Shown here: one piece after another, positions 45,062-54,365 of the stretch | How the letters are laid out: each line of letters starts with the position of its first letter | How positions within the stretch are numbered: the first letter of the stretch is position 1 | NCBI RefSeq assembly: GCF_017795885.1 | Contig: NZ_CP059297.1 | Span: 930,001 to 994,000 of the forward strand | Reading direction: 5' to 3' | Length of the DNA stretch: 64,000 nt | Source of the DNA: Brevundimonas sp. AJA228-03 | GTDB lineage: Bacteria > Pseudomonadota > Alphaproteobacteria > Caulobacterales > Caulobacteraceae | Made by a program: the position numbers and the translations under genes | Notes under the pieces: generated by a model | The model's input: the letters and a program-made list of their open reading frames with translations, nothing else | Database searches by the model: none | Told to the model about the DNA's origin: nothing

Positions 45062-45823
45062 ATGGCCGTTGCCCTGAAGCCTGCGTTTGCGCCGCGACCG
45101 CCGCCTCAGTCGGGGGGTGTCGACCGACTGGAAAGCAGCGACTGCGACACCTGCGGTGCCCGGGCTCTGAGCGTCTGCGGGGCCGCAGACGATCCCGACC
45201 TTCAACGCCTCGGCGATCTGGCTGAAGTCATCAGGCTTAAATCCGGCGCTGCCCTGATACGCGAGGGCGAGCCCGCCCCCCACATCTTCAACATCACAAG
45301 CGGCTCGCTCCGGGTCTACAAGCTGCTTCCGGACGGGCGCAGGCAGATCACCGGATTCCTCTTCGCCGGAGATTTCCTCGGCCTGGCGATCGGTGAGACC
45401 TATGTCTTCTCGGCCGAGGCGATGGAGGCCTCAACCGTCTGTCGCTTCCGGAAGGGTCCGTTCCGCGTCCTGGTGGCGAACTCGCCACCGCTGGAACACA
45501 TGCTGCTTGACCGCACCTCTCATGAACTGGCGGCTGCGCAGAACCAGATGTTGCTGCTGGGTCGAAAGACCGCGATCGAACGGATGGCGTCTTTTCTCCT
45601 CGACCTGCCGGGTCACGACCCCACCCGTCCAAGCGCGCCCGGCCATGTGCGGCTGCCCATGAAGCGTGGCGAGATCGCCGATTATCTGGGCCTGACGATA
45701 GAGACGGTCAGCCGCGTGCTGACGCGGATGAAGGTCAAGGGGCTGATCTCGATCCCGTCGCAGAATGAACTCATCGTCGAGCGACCGGAACGCCTGCGCC
45801 AGCACGCCTCGGGCGAGCTCTGA
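45062..45823 (+). CDS. fnrL: Fnr/FixK-type oxygen-responsive regulator
   Basis: 253 residues, Crp/Fnr superfamily. Four cysteines that could hold a [4Fe-4S] cluster are C28, C31 and C39 (CDTCGARALSVC, spacing x2, x7) and C127 in EASTVCRFRKG, as in FnrL/Fnr. The helix-turn-helix GEIADYLGLTIETVSRVL carries E-x2-S-R, which reads TTGAT half-sites. It should repress or activate genes when oxygen falls. The gene symbol follows alphaproteobacterial homologues. Start at ATG 45062; a longer ORF upstream has no motif. Confidence 0.88.
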   Translation: MAVALKPAFAPRPPPQSGGVDRLESSDCDTCGARALSVCGAADDPDLQRLGDLAEVIRLKSGAALIREGEPAPHIFNITSGSLRVYKLLPDGRRQITGFLFAGDFLGLAIGETYVFSAEAMEASTVCRFRKGPFRVLVANSPPLEHMLLDRTSHELAAAQNQMLLLGRKTAIERMASFLLDLPGHDPTRPSAPGHVRLPMKRGEIADYLGLTIETVSRVLTRMKVKGLISIPSQNELIVERPERLRQHASGEL

Positions 45824-45875
45824 GCGGCCATCGCAAGGCCCCGACGCAGTCAGCGCCGAGGCCCGCCTGTTCTGA

Positions 45876-46049
45876 TCAGGACTGCGATAGACGGACCAGA
45901 GCGAAGGCCGCGAGCAGAGCCACGATCGCGTCGGCGACGACGCTGGTGCCGACCGGACAGGCGCGGACGGTCTCCGACACCCGGGCGCGCGTTGTCGCCG
46001 CCGAGCTTCCGGCCTCGTGGCTCAGGCCTTTCGGGGTCGCCTGGGTCAT
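45876..46049 (-). CDS. Small membrane protein
   Basis: 57 residues. ATG at 46049 has AAAGGAA a few bases upstream. The C-terminal half (SVVADAIVALLAAFALVRL) is one hydrophobic helix; the N-terminus is polar. Not recognised. It is divergent from the histidine kinase across an Fnr-like box. Confidence 0.5.
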   Translation of the reverse strand: MTQATPKGLSHEAGSSAATTRARVSETVRACPVGTSVVADAIVALLAAFALVRLSQS

Positions 46050-46103
46050 GGACAGGTTCCTTTGGATGACGCCCCATCCAGGCCGATTGGCCGGGCGAAG
46101 TCG

Positions 46104-46117
46104 GTGATCTGGATCAA
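46104..46117. promoter_or_regulatory. Fnr/FixK-type box GTGATCTGGATCAA
   Basis: One mismatch from TTGAT-N4-ATCAA. It lies between the small membrane protein (start 46049) and the histidine kinase (start 46178). Confidence 0.6.
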
Positions 46118-46177
46118 GGCCGGCGGATTGCATGCCCTCTATGGTTCGACGATGCAGTCCCCCGGGGTGGACCATCC

Positions 46178-47248
46178 ATGACGACGACATCGCTCGCTCC
46201 GCCGTCCGACATCGCCCTGAATCTGGCGCTCTCGCTGATCTCCGCCTCGGTTGCGCCGGCGCTGCTGCTGGACGGCGCTCTGTCGATCGTGGCCGCCAGC
46301 CAGAGCTTTACAGACGCATTCGACGTCGCACCTGAGGACATTCCTGGCGCGCAGCTGGCTGACCTGGGCGGGGGCGAATGGAATGTGCCCCAACTCCGGT
46401 CGTTGTTGAAGGCGACGGCCCGCGGCCAGGCCTCAATCCGCGCTTGCGAGATGGACCTGAAAACGAGCGACGGAACGCGCCATTTGATCCTGGACATTCA
46501 GCGGCTCGATCACCGGAACGGCGACGGCGTCCGATTGCTTCTGTCCATTCAGGACGTCACCGAAGCGCGCGCGAAGGCGCGGCAGACCGACGAACTGATC
46601 CAGGAAAAGGCCATGCTGGTGCAGGAAGTCCAGCACCGGACGGCCAACAGTCTGCAGATCATCGCCAGCGTCCTGCTGCAGGGCATGCGACAGGTCGGCG
46701 AAGGCGGGAGCTGTGCCCATCATCACGGCTGTGCGCATCTCCGCGATGCCCATCATCGGATCATGTCGGTCGCCGCCGTCCAGCACCAGCTCGCCCGCTC
46801 GGAACTCGGCGATGTCGAACTGCGCGGCTATCTCACCGACCTGTGTCGCAGCATCGGCGACTCGATGATTCGCGATGACACCCGGATCAGTGTGAATGTC
46901 ACCGTCGACGACAGCATCGGCACATCGGGCACGTCCGTCAGCCTGGGCCTGATCGTCACCGAACTGGTGATCAACGCCCTCAAGCATGCGTTTCCCAACG
47001 ACCGACATGGCCGGATCGACGTCGATTACAGCGCCGACGGCGACAGCTGGACCCTGACGGTCCGCGACGACGGCGTGGGCATACCGGACGAACCGAACGA
47101 CGCCAGGCCGGGGCTCGGCTCGGGCATCGTCCAGGCGCTCGCCAGTCAGCTCGGCGCTGTGATCGACATCGCGGACGCCAGACCCGGCGTGCGGGTTTCG
47201 ATCGTGTGCAGTCCTCCGCAGCTCCGAATCCAGCCACATGTGTCCTGA
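46178..47248 (+). CDS. Cytoplasmic PAS sensor histidine kinase (HWE/HisKA_2 type)
   Basis: 356 residues, no membrane helices. A PAS domain (about 25-130) is followed by H153 in VQEVQHRTANSLQII, HisKA_2, then the ATPase blocks (VTELVINALKHAF; LTVRDDGVGIP; LGSGIVQALASQLG). Between them, residues 179-187 read CAHHHGCAH, an unusual Cys/His cluster where relatives usually have a short polar linker. It could bind a metal or haem. No response regulator is adjacent. It overlaps the LDH-like gene by 11 bases. Confidence 0.85.
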   Translation: MTTTSLAPPSDIALNLALSLISASVAPALLLDGALSIVAASQSFTDAFDVAPEDIPGAQLADLGGGEWNVPQLRSLLKATARGQASIRACEMDLKTSDGTRHLILDIQRLDHRNGDGVRLLLSIQDVTEARAKARQTDELIQEKAMLVQEVQHRTANSLQIIASVLLQGMRQVGEGGSCAHHHGCAHLRDAHHRIMSVAAVQHQLARSELGDVELRGYLTDLCRSIGDSMIRDDTRISVNVTVDDSIGTSGTSVSLGLIVTELVINALKHAFPNDRHGRIDVDYSADGDSWTLTVRDDGVGIPDEPNDARPGLGSGIVQALASQLGAVIDIADARPGVRVSIVCSPPQLRIQPHVS

Positions 47249-48233
47249 CCTGACGGCCCCCGCCCACGACCGCATCGCCATTGTGGGCGCAGGCCATGTC
47301 GGAGCGACCGCGGCCTATGCGCTCATGCTCCGCGCACTCTTCAGGGAGATCGTCCTGATCGACACCAATCGCCCCCTGGCAGAGGCCGAGGCCGCGGACA
47401 TCGCTGACGCCAACGCCCTCGCGCGACCCACCCGCGTTTGGGCGGGCGACTATGCCGATGCGGCGAGCGCGGCCATTGCCGTCATCACTGCCGGTGGTCT
47501 GACACACGGGGCGCAGACCCGCCTGTCAGTGGCGACCGAAAGCGCGGCGATCGTGTCAGATTGCGTGGACCGGTTGATGGCGGCCGGCTTCCATGGCGTG
47601 ATCGTGGTGTCGTCCAACCCCGTCGATCTGATGACGCTCGTGGCCGCGCGCCGATCCGGCCTTGCGCCGACGCAGGTTATCGGCACGGGCACTCTGCTCG
47701 ACACCAGCCGCCTGAAACAGACCTTGTCCGAGGTCTTGAAGGTCTCTCCGTCATCCGTGGAAACCTTCGTGCTGGGAGAACACGGGGACAGCGAGGTCGT
47801 GGCCTTTTCCACGGCCCGAATCGGCGGTCAGACGCTCGCGCCGTTCCGCGCCGGTTCCAATGCGCTGGACCAGACCGCGATCGCGCGCCAGGTCCGGGTC
47901 GCTGGCTATGAAATCGTCAAGGGCAAGGGCTACACCTCCTGGGGCGTTGCGACCGCGATCGTGCGGATCTGCGAGGCCATGATTCGCGACGAGCGGGCCG
48001 TCCTCCCGGTCTCGACCCTGCTGACCGGGCAATACGGGCTGTCAGATGTTTGCCTGAGCCTGCCCTGTGTTCTGGGCGCAGACGGCGTGGAGAGGATTCT
48101 GGCTCCCGACCTCGATCCGGATGAGACGGCCGCCTTGGTGGCGTCGGCCAGAATCCTCAGGACGGCATTCGCCACCCTGCCGACCGACACCGTTCGCCCC
48201 ACGCGACCGTCCTGCTCGCAAGCGCCCGATTGA
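47238..48233 (+). CDS. L-lactate/malate dehydrogenase family enzyme
   Basis: 331 residues. NAD motif IAIVGAGHVGATAAYALM; catalytic histidine in LGEHGDSEV; substrate arginine in LDTSRLK. At the specificity loop (ITAGGLTHGAQTRL) the residue that is Gln in lactate and Arg in malate dehydrogenases appears to be Thr, so the keto-acid substrate is not fixed by sequence. It would reoxidise NADH by reducing pyruvate or a related acid. It starts inside the kinase gene (11-base overlap), so they are co-expressed. Confidence 0.8.
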   Translation: MCPDLTAPAHDRIAIVGAGHVGATAAYALMLRALFREIVLIDTNRPLAEAEAADIADANALARPTRVWAGDYADAASAAIAVITAGGLTHGAQTRLSVATESAAIVSDCVDRLMAAGFHGVIVVSSNPVDLMTLVAARRSGLAPTQVIGTGTLLDTSRLKQTLSEVLKVSPSSVETFVLGEHGDSEVVAFSTARIGGQTLAPFRAGSNALDQTAIARQVRVAGYEIVKGKGYTSWGVATAIVRICEAMIRDERAVLPVSTLLTGQYGLSDVCLSLPCVLGADGVERILAPDLDPDETAALVASARILRTAFATLPTDTVRPTRPSCSQAPD

Positions 48234-48258
48234 CGACATCCTGAACGGGAGGGCTCCC

Positions 48259-49593
48259 TTACCGGGTGTCCAGCCGAGGCCGGAAACCGGTATCGATCAG
48301 GCAAGGCTCGGCAGAGCGGTCAAGGAAGGTCACGCAAAGTGCGGCGACGTCCGAAGCGGACGGTCGTTGCCCGGTGTCCAGCCAGTTCTTCATGGCCGCC
48401 AGGATCGCAAGGTATTGCGGGGTGCTCAGACGACTATGCAGGGCTTCAGTGGTGAATACCTGGCCCAGGAGGTCGGATCGACCGGCCGTGGCGACTGTCT
48501 GGGCATAGATGGCTTCGTGGGACACTGACACGGTCGGATCATAACGCGCGTGCAGCGTCAGGGTCGGCAGGACGATATTGCCAGTCAGGTCGGCATCATA
48601 GGCGAGCGCCGCGACCGCGGCAGGGTCTGCCTCAAACCGTTCGACTCCCTGATTCAGGGCGACGTCGTTGTCCGACCCAACATAGGTCGTACCTGAGTTG
48701 GAAAAGGGATTGGCTCCGCCCAGCCGCTTCCAGACGATGTCCTGAAACAGGTTGGTGGCCCAGGCCAGATGAGCCACCAGGGTGTCGGCCGTCACCCCCG
48801 TCACCGACAGGATGTTGCGCAAGGCCATCGCCTGCGCCGGTGTGCGTGCCTCGGGGGAGATGCTGAGCCCGGTGCATTCCTCGACCCGGGCCGACAGGTC
48901 TGCTCGTGACATGGAAGCCCCCTCGGGCAATCCCTGCCACAACGGGTACCGGGCCTCCGTCGGGCGCGGGTGGTTTTGGCAGTAGAACTGGTAGACGGCG
49001 CGCAGGTCGGCGCGGAACGTATAGCCCCGCGTGCCCCCGGCCAGCAGGCCGCTGGTCAGGATGACGCCGTCGTAGTTCCGGCTTCCGTCCGGTGCGACGG
49101 CATACAGTTCGGCCGCCTTCGCCGCGACATTGCCGCCCCAGGACTGGCCATGAAGGATTGTGCGCCGGGGCTTGCCGAAATGGTCCCACACGATCTGGCG
49201 AAGGTCATCGGTGTCCCGCGCCGCCATCCGGACGCCATAGCCGCCCCGGCGGTAGGCGGACCCGGCCCATGCATAGCCTTCGCCGACCATCATCGAAAAC
49301 CGGTCCAGGTCCTCGACCGGATCGTTAGGCTGGGGCTCGCCTGTTCGCGGGCCGCCATGGGCGTGGACGATCAGGGTCCCGTTCCAGTCACGGGGATAGG
49401 CGACCCAGTACCAGGCACCGTCGACCGACCGACCGGACGAGCAGTTCGTCCCCTCCGGCAGGCTGGCCGGACAGGGTGCGGGCTCGGGATCAACCGCCTG
49501 GGCCGAGGCGGGTGTCAGCACACCCGCCCCTGTCAGGCCCGCGACGGCCAGGATCGAAAGAACGGCACGCATCGTTCCCGGCCGTCGCGGCAT
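48259..49593 (-). CDS. Secreted alpha/beta hydrolase (S33-like)
   Basis: 444 residues from the ATG at 49593, which has AAGGAG upstream; an ATG 21 bases inside is an alternative. A signal peptide runs to about residue 32 (RAVLSILAVAGLTGAGVLTP). The nucleophile is in the GQSWGG motif; the Asp is in HARYDP and the His in ALHSR, so a complete triad. Cysteine pairs suggest disulphides. It begins 4 bases after the TonB receptor stop: the receptor may import what the hydrolase processes. Confidence 0.85.
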   Translation of the reverse strand: MPRRPGTMRAVLSILAVAGLTGAGVLTPASAQAVDPEPAPCPASLPEGTNCSSGRSVDGAWYWVAYPRDWNGTLIVHAHGGPRTGEPQPNDPVEDLDRFSMMVGEGYAWAGSAYRRGGYGVRMAARDTDDLRQIVWDHFGKPRRTILHGQSWGGNVAAKAAELYAVAPDGSRNYDGVILTSGLLAGGTRGYTFRADLRAVYQFYCQNHPRPTEARYPLWQGLPEGASMSRADLSARVEECTGLSISPEARTPAQAMALRNILSVTGVTADTLVAHLAWATNLFQDIVWKRLGGANPFSNSGTTYVGSDNDVALNQGVERFEADPAAVAALAYDADLTGNIVLPTLTLHARYDPTVSVSHEAIYAQTVATAGRSDLLGQVFTTEALHSRLSTPQYLAILAAMKNWLDTGQRPSASDVAALCVTFLDRSAEPCLIDTGFRPRLDTR

Positions 49594-49597
49594 GGAC

Positions 49598-52500
49598 TCA
49601 GAACTCCTTGGCCAGGCTGGCGTACCAGTAGCGGCCATAGGGACGATAGAGCGAGCCGAGATAACCGGACGAGGCCAGGGGCGGGGCCTCGTTGGTGATG
49701 TTGCGTACCCCCCAGCGAATGCGGCTGTTGGAAACGATGCCTGCGTCGTCTTCCCACTCATACTGGCCGTACAGGTTGCCGGTGACCTGGCTTTCGACCT
49801 CCCAGGCGTTGCCGGCGGCGTCGAGGAAGCCCGTCTCGTCAACAGCCGAAATGTACTGGGTAAAGGCCCCGAACTGCCAGGGGCCCTGGCTCCAGGTCAG
49901 AGAGCCCGACAGACGCCATTCCGGTCGACCGTTCTGGGCCAGCAGGTCGCTGGAGTCCGGCAGGGGCGTCGCCGCATTAATGATCCCTGCCGTGCGAGCT
50001 GCGTAGAGCTCGTCGACCGCAGGACCAGCCTCGCGGCCGAACTTGATCAGTTTGGCGGCGTCGACATTGACCCTGAAGTCACCCCAGGGCGTGCCGCGCA
50101 GACGCCAGTTGAAGCCGATGTCCAGGCCTTCCACGTCCTGGGGTAGCAGGTTCACGAACCGGTCGCTGATCGAGATGATCTGACCTGCCGGCGTGATGCC
50201 GGTTCCCGCAAACAGGGCAATGTCGTCGGCGTTGACCGGCGCGCGCGTCACGAGCGGATTGGACCGTCCCTGCACCCGTTCGGCATAGTCCAGGACGACC
50301 GCATTCGGGCCGCCGAACAGGCCGACGATCTTCTCCTGCTGGATCCGCCAGCGATCGACGGTGAAGGTGAAACTGCCCCATTCGGCGGGCAGGAACTGCG
50401 GCTGGAAGACGACGCCATAGGACTGGTTCTTGCTCTCTTCCGGCTCGAGGTCCGGATTGCCCGAGACGAGCAGCGACGCCCCGATCGACCGCGAACAGGC
50501 TCCGAAGGTGGCGATCCTCCGGGCCCGCAGATCAGCCTCGCATCGGATATAGTCCGGATTGGTCGAGAGGCGGCCATAGGTGGCCGTGTTGACCTGTTCC
50601 AGGTTCGGCGCGCGGAAGCCCTCTGAGTAGGACCCCCGCAGGCGCAGGCCGTCGAAAATGTCCCAGGCGGCAGCGACCTTGGGCTTGGCCACGTCACCGA
50701 AGTCCGAATAGTGCTCGGCGCGCCCTGCGATCTGGACCTCCAGGTTATGGACCAGCGGGATGTTCATCCCGGGCGAGACGACCGGCACGGCGAACTCGAT
50801 ATAGGCCGAGGTCACGGTCCGCTCGCCGTGCGTATCCGGGTTCTGGCTGACGGCGATGACGTTCGACTGCTGGACCGCGCCGGTGACGGCATCCCGGAAC
50901 GGGTTCGTGCCGTCCAGATTGGCGTCCCGATTGTCGTTCTGGGTTTCCTTCCGGGCCTCGAAGCCGAAGGCGACGCCGATGTCGCCGGCGGGCAAGCTGA
51001 ACAGGTCCGCGCGCGAGACCTTGAAGTCGTACATCGTCAGGGTCGTGCGCGATTTCCGTTTCAGGCGGAAGGTGATGGCATCAAGGGCTGTCTGCGAACT
51101 GGGCGAACAGTCGCCGAAGCTGGGCTGGTTCACGCAGCCACCGCTGAACGGATTGTAGGCGTCGGGTGTGGACAGGGCGAGCGAGGCCTGCAGCGCCGTC
51201 GTATTGACCGCGTCGGATTCATCGACGGCCTCGGCCTCCGAATAGACCAGCGCCGTCTCCCAGTTAAAGCCGCGCCATTCGCCGCGCAGACCGGCCAGGG
51301 CCCGGGCCTGGTAGTTGCTGACGTCGACCTGCTGATAGCCGGCATCGACGAAACGGTACTGGTTCAGGGTGATGGCCAGCCCCTGGACGGGAACATTGGT
51401 CAGGCCCGTGATGCGGTTTGGATTCGCGCGGCCATCGGCGAAGGTCACCGGGCCGAAGGGATTCCAGTAGTTGGTTGTCGGGATGGTCAGGGTGTTCAGG
51501 TTGATCACCGGCGGCTGGATCCGCCGGGTGTCGGCCGTGTAGTAGCCCAGCTCACCGAAAGCCGTGATGGTGTCGGTCAGATCGTAGTGACCGGTCAGGA
51601 ACAGGTTCAGCCGCTGGGTGTCCGGCAGGATCGTGGTTCCCGGTGCCGTATCGAATCGCAGGTCGCGCTGGACCCCGTTGAAGGTCAGGGCACCCGAGCC
51701 GAGGCAGATATCGCCATTGGGCACCAGGCATCCGGTCAGTGCGGTGGGCTGGATGTGGAAGGCACCGGCTGCCGTGGTCAGGGCGGTGGTGCCACGCCGG
51801 ATCGCCGTCGTCGCCCCGACCACCGCCAGGTTGGCCCAGGCGCCCCGCGTGTTGCGAGCGTCGGGAGTCAGGCTGGAGGCGAAGGCCGGATCATTGGCGA
51901 ACAGGAAACGCAGGTTGTCGGTGGCCGTGAACTGCTGGTCCTCTGCGCGCAGGGCCGTGCGGTCGGTATAGTCGATGAAGGCCGAGATGTTGCCGCGCTC
52001 GAAGTCCTTGCCGGCGAAGATGCCGATGTTGAACTCGCGCAGATGGGTGCCCTCGGCCCCGCCGTACTGGGTGTTGATCTTCAGTCCGTCGAAGTCGTCC
52101 TGCAGCACGGTGTTGACCACGCCGGCCACGGCGTCGGCACCGTAGATCGCGGCCGCCCCGTCCAGCAGAACTTCCAGCCGCTCCAGACCCGTCACGGGGA
52201 TGGCGTTGGAGTTGTAGGACAGCACCGGCACCGTGCCGGTGTCGGAGGTGCCCTGGCTTGTCGGGTGCTGCACGATCCGGCGACCATTCAGAAGCACCAG
52301 GGTATTGCCGACGCCGAGCGAGCGCAGGTTGACCGAGTTCACATCACCACGCGCCGCGTTGGACGTCTGGGGGTTGTTCGCTGCGCTGAAAAGCACGTCG
52401 CCCATCTGGGGGATGGAGCGCAGAAGGTCATCGCCATTGACCGCGCCGGTCGCGAGGATCTGTTCCTCGCTCAGCACGGTCACCGGCAGGGCGGCCGTGA

Positions 52501-52732
52501 CGTCGGCACCCCGGATCTGGGAGCCGACGACGACGATATCGCCGACCGAGTCACCAGACTGGCCATTGTCCTCGGCCTGATCGGCGATCGACTGCGCCGC
52601 CTGCGACAGCTGGGTCGTCGAGGGCACGGGCGCGGCCGTCTGCGGGGTCGTCTGTGCCCAGGCCGCCGGGGCCAGGCCCAGCAGGGCGGCGGCTGCGGTG
52701 GTCGCCAGCATCGCTGTCTTGTTGGTGTTCAT
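49598..52732 (-). CDS. TonB-dependent receptor
   Basis: 1044 residues from the ATG at 52732, chosen because GGGAGG lies 6 bases before it; an ATG 6 bases upstream directly abuts that site. Signal peptide KTAMLATTAAAALLGLAPAA. The plug domain holds VVVGSQIRGADVTAALPVTV, LLNGRRI and RLEVLLDGAAAIYGADAVAG; the 22-strand barrel ends in RYWYASLAKEF with a terminal Phe. Type is the large oligosaccharide/peptide receptors of the Caulobacter group. It takes up a ligand probably handled by the hydrolase downstream. Confidence 0.92.
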   Translation of the reverse strand: MNTNKTAMLATTAAAALLGLAPAAWAQTTPQTAAPVPSTTQLSQAAQSIADQAEDNGQSGDSVGDIVVVGSQIRGADVTAALPVTVLSEEQILATGAVNGDDLLRSIPQMGDVLFSAANNPQTSNAARGDVNSVNLRSLGVGNTLVLLNGRRIVQHPTSQGTSDTGTVPVLSYNSNAIPVTGLERLEVLLDGAAAIYGADAVAGVVNTVLQDDFDGLKINTQYGGAEGTHLREFNIGIFAGKDFERGNISAFIDYTDRTALRAEDQQFTATDNLRFLFANDPAFASSLTPDARNTRGAWANLAVVGATTAIRRGTTALTTAAGAFHIQPTALTGCLVPNGDICLGSGALTFNGVQRDLRFDTAPGTTILPDTQRLNLFLTGHYDLTDTITAFGELGYYTADTRRIQPPVINLNTLTIPTTNYWNPFGPVTFADGRANPNRITGLTNVPVQGLAITLNQYRFVDAGYQQVDVSNYQARALAGLRGEWRGFNWETALVYSEAEAVDESDAVNTTALQASLALSTPDAYNPFSGGCVNQPSFGDCSPSSQTALDAITFRLKRKSRTTLTMYDFKVSRADLFSLPAGDIGVAFGFEARKETQNDNRDANLDGTNPFRDAVTGAVQQSNVIAVSQNPDTHGERTVTSAYIEFAVPVVSPGMNIPLVHNLEVQIAGRAEHYSDFGDVAKPKVAAAWDIFDGLRLRGSYSEGFRAPNLEQVNTATYGRLSTNPDYIRCEADLRARRIATFGACSRSIGASLLVSGNPDLEPEESKNQSYGVVFQPQFLPAEWGSFTFTVDRWRIQQEKIVGLFGGPNAVVLDYAERVQGRSNPLVTRAPVNADDIALFAGTGITPAGQIISISDRFVNLLPQDVEGLDIGFNWRLRGTPWGDFRVNVDAAKLIKFGREAGPAVDELYAARTAGIINAATPLPDSSDLLAQNGRPEWRLSGSLTWSQGPWQFGAFTQYISAVDETGFLDAAGNAWEVESQVTGNLYGQYEWEDDAGIVSNSRIRWGVRNITNEAPPLASSGYLGSLYRPYGRYWYASLAKEF

Positions 52733-52777
52733 GTTCATCCTCCCAAAGTCTTTTTTGTTTTCAGGCACGCGAAAGGT

Positions 52778-54136
52778 TCAGTCTTTCGCCAACACAAGAT
52801 CGTCCCCGGGCCCGGCGGCCGGATCGGCGGCGGCGGCCAGTGGGCGGGGCGCTCCGTCGAGCGCGTCGCGCAGGGCGTCCCGGTCCAGCTCGCCCTCCCA
52901 GCGCGCCACGACGATCGTGGCCACCGCATTGCCGATGAAGTTGGTCAGGGCCCGGCATTCGCTCATGAACCGGTCGATGCCGAGGATCAGCGCCATGCCC
53001 GCGATGGGCACGGAGGGCACGACGGCGAGCGTCGCCGCCAGGGTGATGAAGCCCGCCCCGGTGATGCCCGCCGCCCCCTTGGAACTCAGCATCGCCACGA
53101 GCAGCAGCAGGATCTGGTCCTGCAGGCTCAGGTCGATGTTCAGCGCCTGGGCGATGAACAGGGCCGCCATGGTCATGTAGATGTTGGTGCCGTCCAGATT
53201 GAACGAATAGCCCGTCGGCACGACCAGACCGACCACGGACTTGGAGGCGCCCGCCTGCTCCATCTTCTGCAGCAGGCTGGGCAGGGCCGCCTCGGACGAC
53301 GAGGTGCCCAGAACCAGCAGCAGCTCTTCCTTCAGATAGCGGATCAGCTTGAAGATCGAAAAGCCATTGGCGATCCCGACCAGGCCCAGCACCCCGATGA
53401 CGAAGATGGCGGAGGTCAGATAGAAGGTGGCTACCAGCGCGATCAGGTTGGCCACCGCGCCGATGCCATAGGCCCCGATGGTGAAGGCAAAGGCCCCGAA
53501 CGCCCCGATCGGCGCGGCCTTCATCACGATGGCCACCAGCTTGAAGAAGGCGGCGGACACGGCCTCGAGGAAGGTCAACACCGGCCTGCCGGCGTCCCCG
53601 ACGCCGGCCAGGGCGATGCCGAAGATCACCGAGACGAACAGCACCTGCAGGATGTTGCCGGTCGAAAAGGCACTGACGAAGGTGTCGGGAATGACGCCCA
53701 GCAAAAAGCCGATCACCGTCGTCTCGTGCGCGGCGGTCGAATACTGGGCCACGGCCGCCGGATCCAGGCTGGCCGGATCGATGTTCAGGCCGCGGCCTGG
53801 CTGAACCAGATTGCCGACGACCAGCCCCACGATCAGGGCCAGGGTCGAGAACACCAGGAAATAGGCGAACGCCTTGGCCGCCACGCGCCCGATCCGGCCC
53901 AGGTCCCGCATGCCGGCAATGCCCGTCACGATGGTCAGGAAGATCACCGGGGCAATCACCATCTTGACCAGCTTGATGAAGCCGTCGCCCAGAGGCTTCA
54001 GGCTCTCGCCGAAGCTCGGAAAGAAATGGCCGATCAGACCGCCCAGCAGGATCGCACCCAGAACCTGCACATACAGATGGCGGTACCAGGCGCGTTGAAC
54101 GCCGGTCGCATGAACTCGATCACTGGCGTGGATCAC
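52778..54136 (-). CDS. dctA: C4-dicarboxylate/proton symporter
   Basis: 452 residues from a GTG at 54136 with GGGGGAG just upstream. DctA takes up succinate, fumarate and malate with protons. Hallmarks: the Ser-rich [19 protein letters not shown] loop, [20 protein letters not shown] and a FITLAATLA helix. It lies opposite dctB-dctD across a 229-base gap, the normal arrangement for transport genes under control of the DctBD pair. I see no clear sigma-54 promoter in the gap. Confidence 0.95.
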   Translation of the reverse strand: MIHASDRVHATGVQRAWYRHLYVQVLGAILLGGLIGHFFPSFGESLKPLGDGFIKLVKMVIAPVIFLTIVTGIAGMRDLGRIGRVAAKAFAYFLVFSTLALIVGLVVGNLVQPGRGLNIDPASLDPAAVAQYSTAAHETTVIGFLLGVIPDTFVSAFSTGNILQVLFVSVIFGIALAGVGDAGRPVLTFLEAVSAAFFKLVAIVMKAAPIGAFGAFAFTIGAYGIGAVANLIALVATFYLTSAIFVIGVLGLVGIANGFSIFKLIRYLKEELLLVLGTSSSEAALPSLLQKMEQAGASKSVVGLVVPTGYSFNLDGTNIYMTMAALFIAQALNIDLSLQDQILLLLVAMLSSKGAAGITGAGFITLAATLAVVPSVPIAGMALILGIDRFMSECRALTNFIGNAVATIVVARWEGELDRDALRDALDGAPRPLAAAADPAAGPGDDLVLAKD

Positions 54137-54365
54137 CCGAACTCCCCCGCAACCATGGCTGCCGTTTCCTTCACGGTCTGACGCCGTGTCTTGAAACCAG
54201 TGTGGCCACAAATTCGCCGCATAAACAGCCCGGGCCGAGATCAGGTCAAGTCACGGTAAAAAAAGATATTATTTCTGGACTCGTCACGATCCGTGCGGCT
54301 TTTCGCGTGAGTATCTGGCTTGTTTGTGCGGAAAACCGCATACCTTGCTCATGGCGAGGTCGGGC

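Noticed and set aside
50711..54181. An open frame of 1156 codons opposite the TonB receptor and dctA
   Set aside because: Composition is low-complexity (Gly/Arg/Gln/His) and it has no family signature; both opposite genes are certain.
54137..54365. Sigma-54 promoter for dctA in the divergent gap
   Set aside because: No GG-N10-GC pair with flanking match faces dctA; the nearest pattern points to dctB and lacks TTGC.
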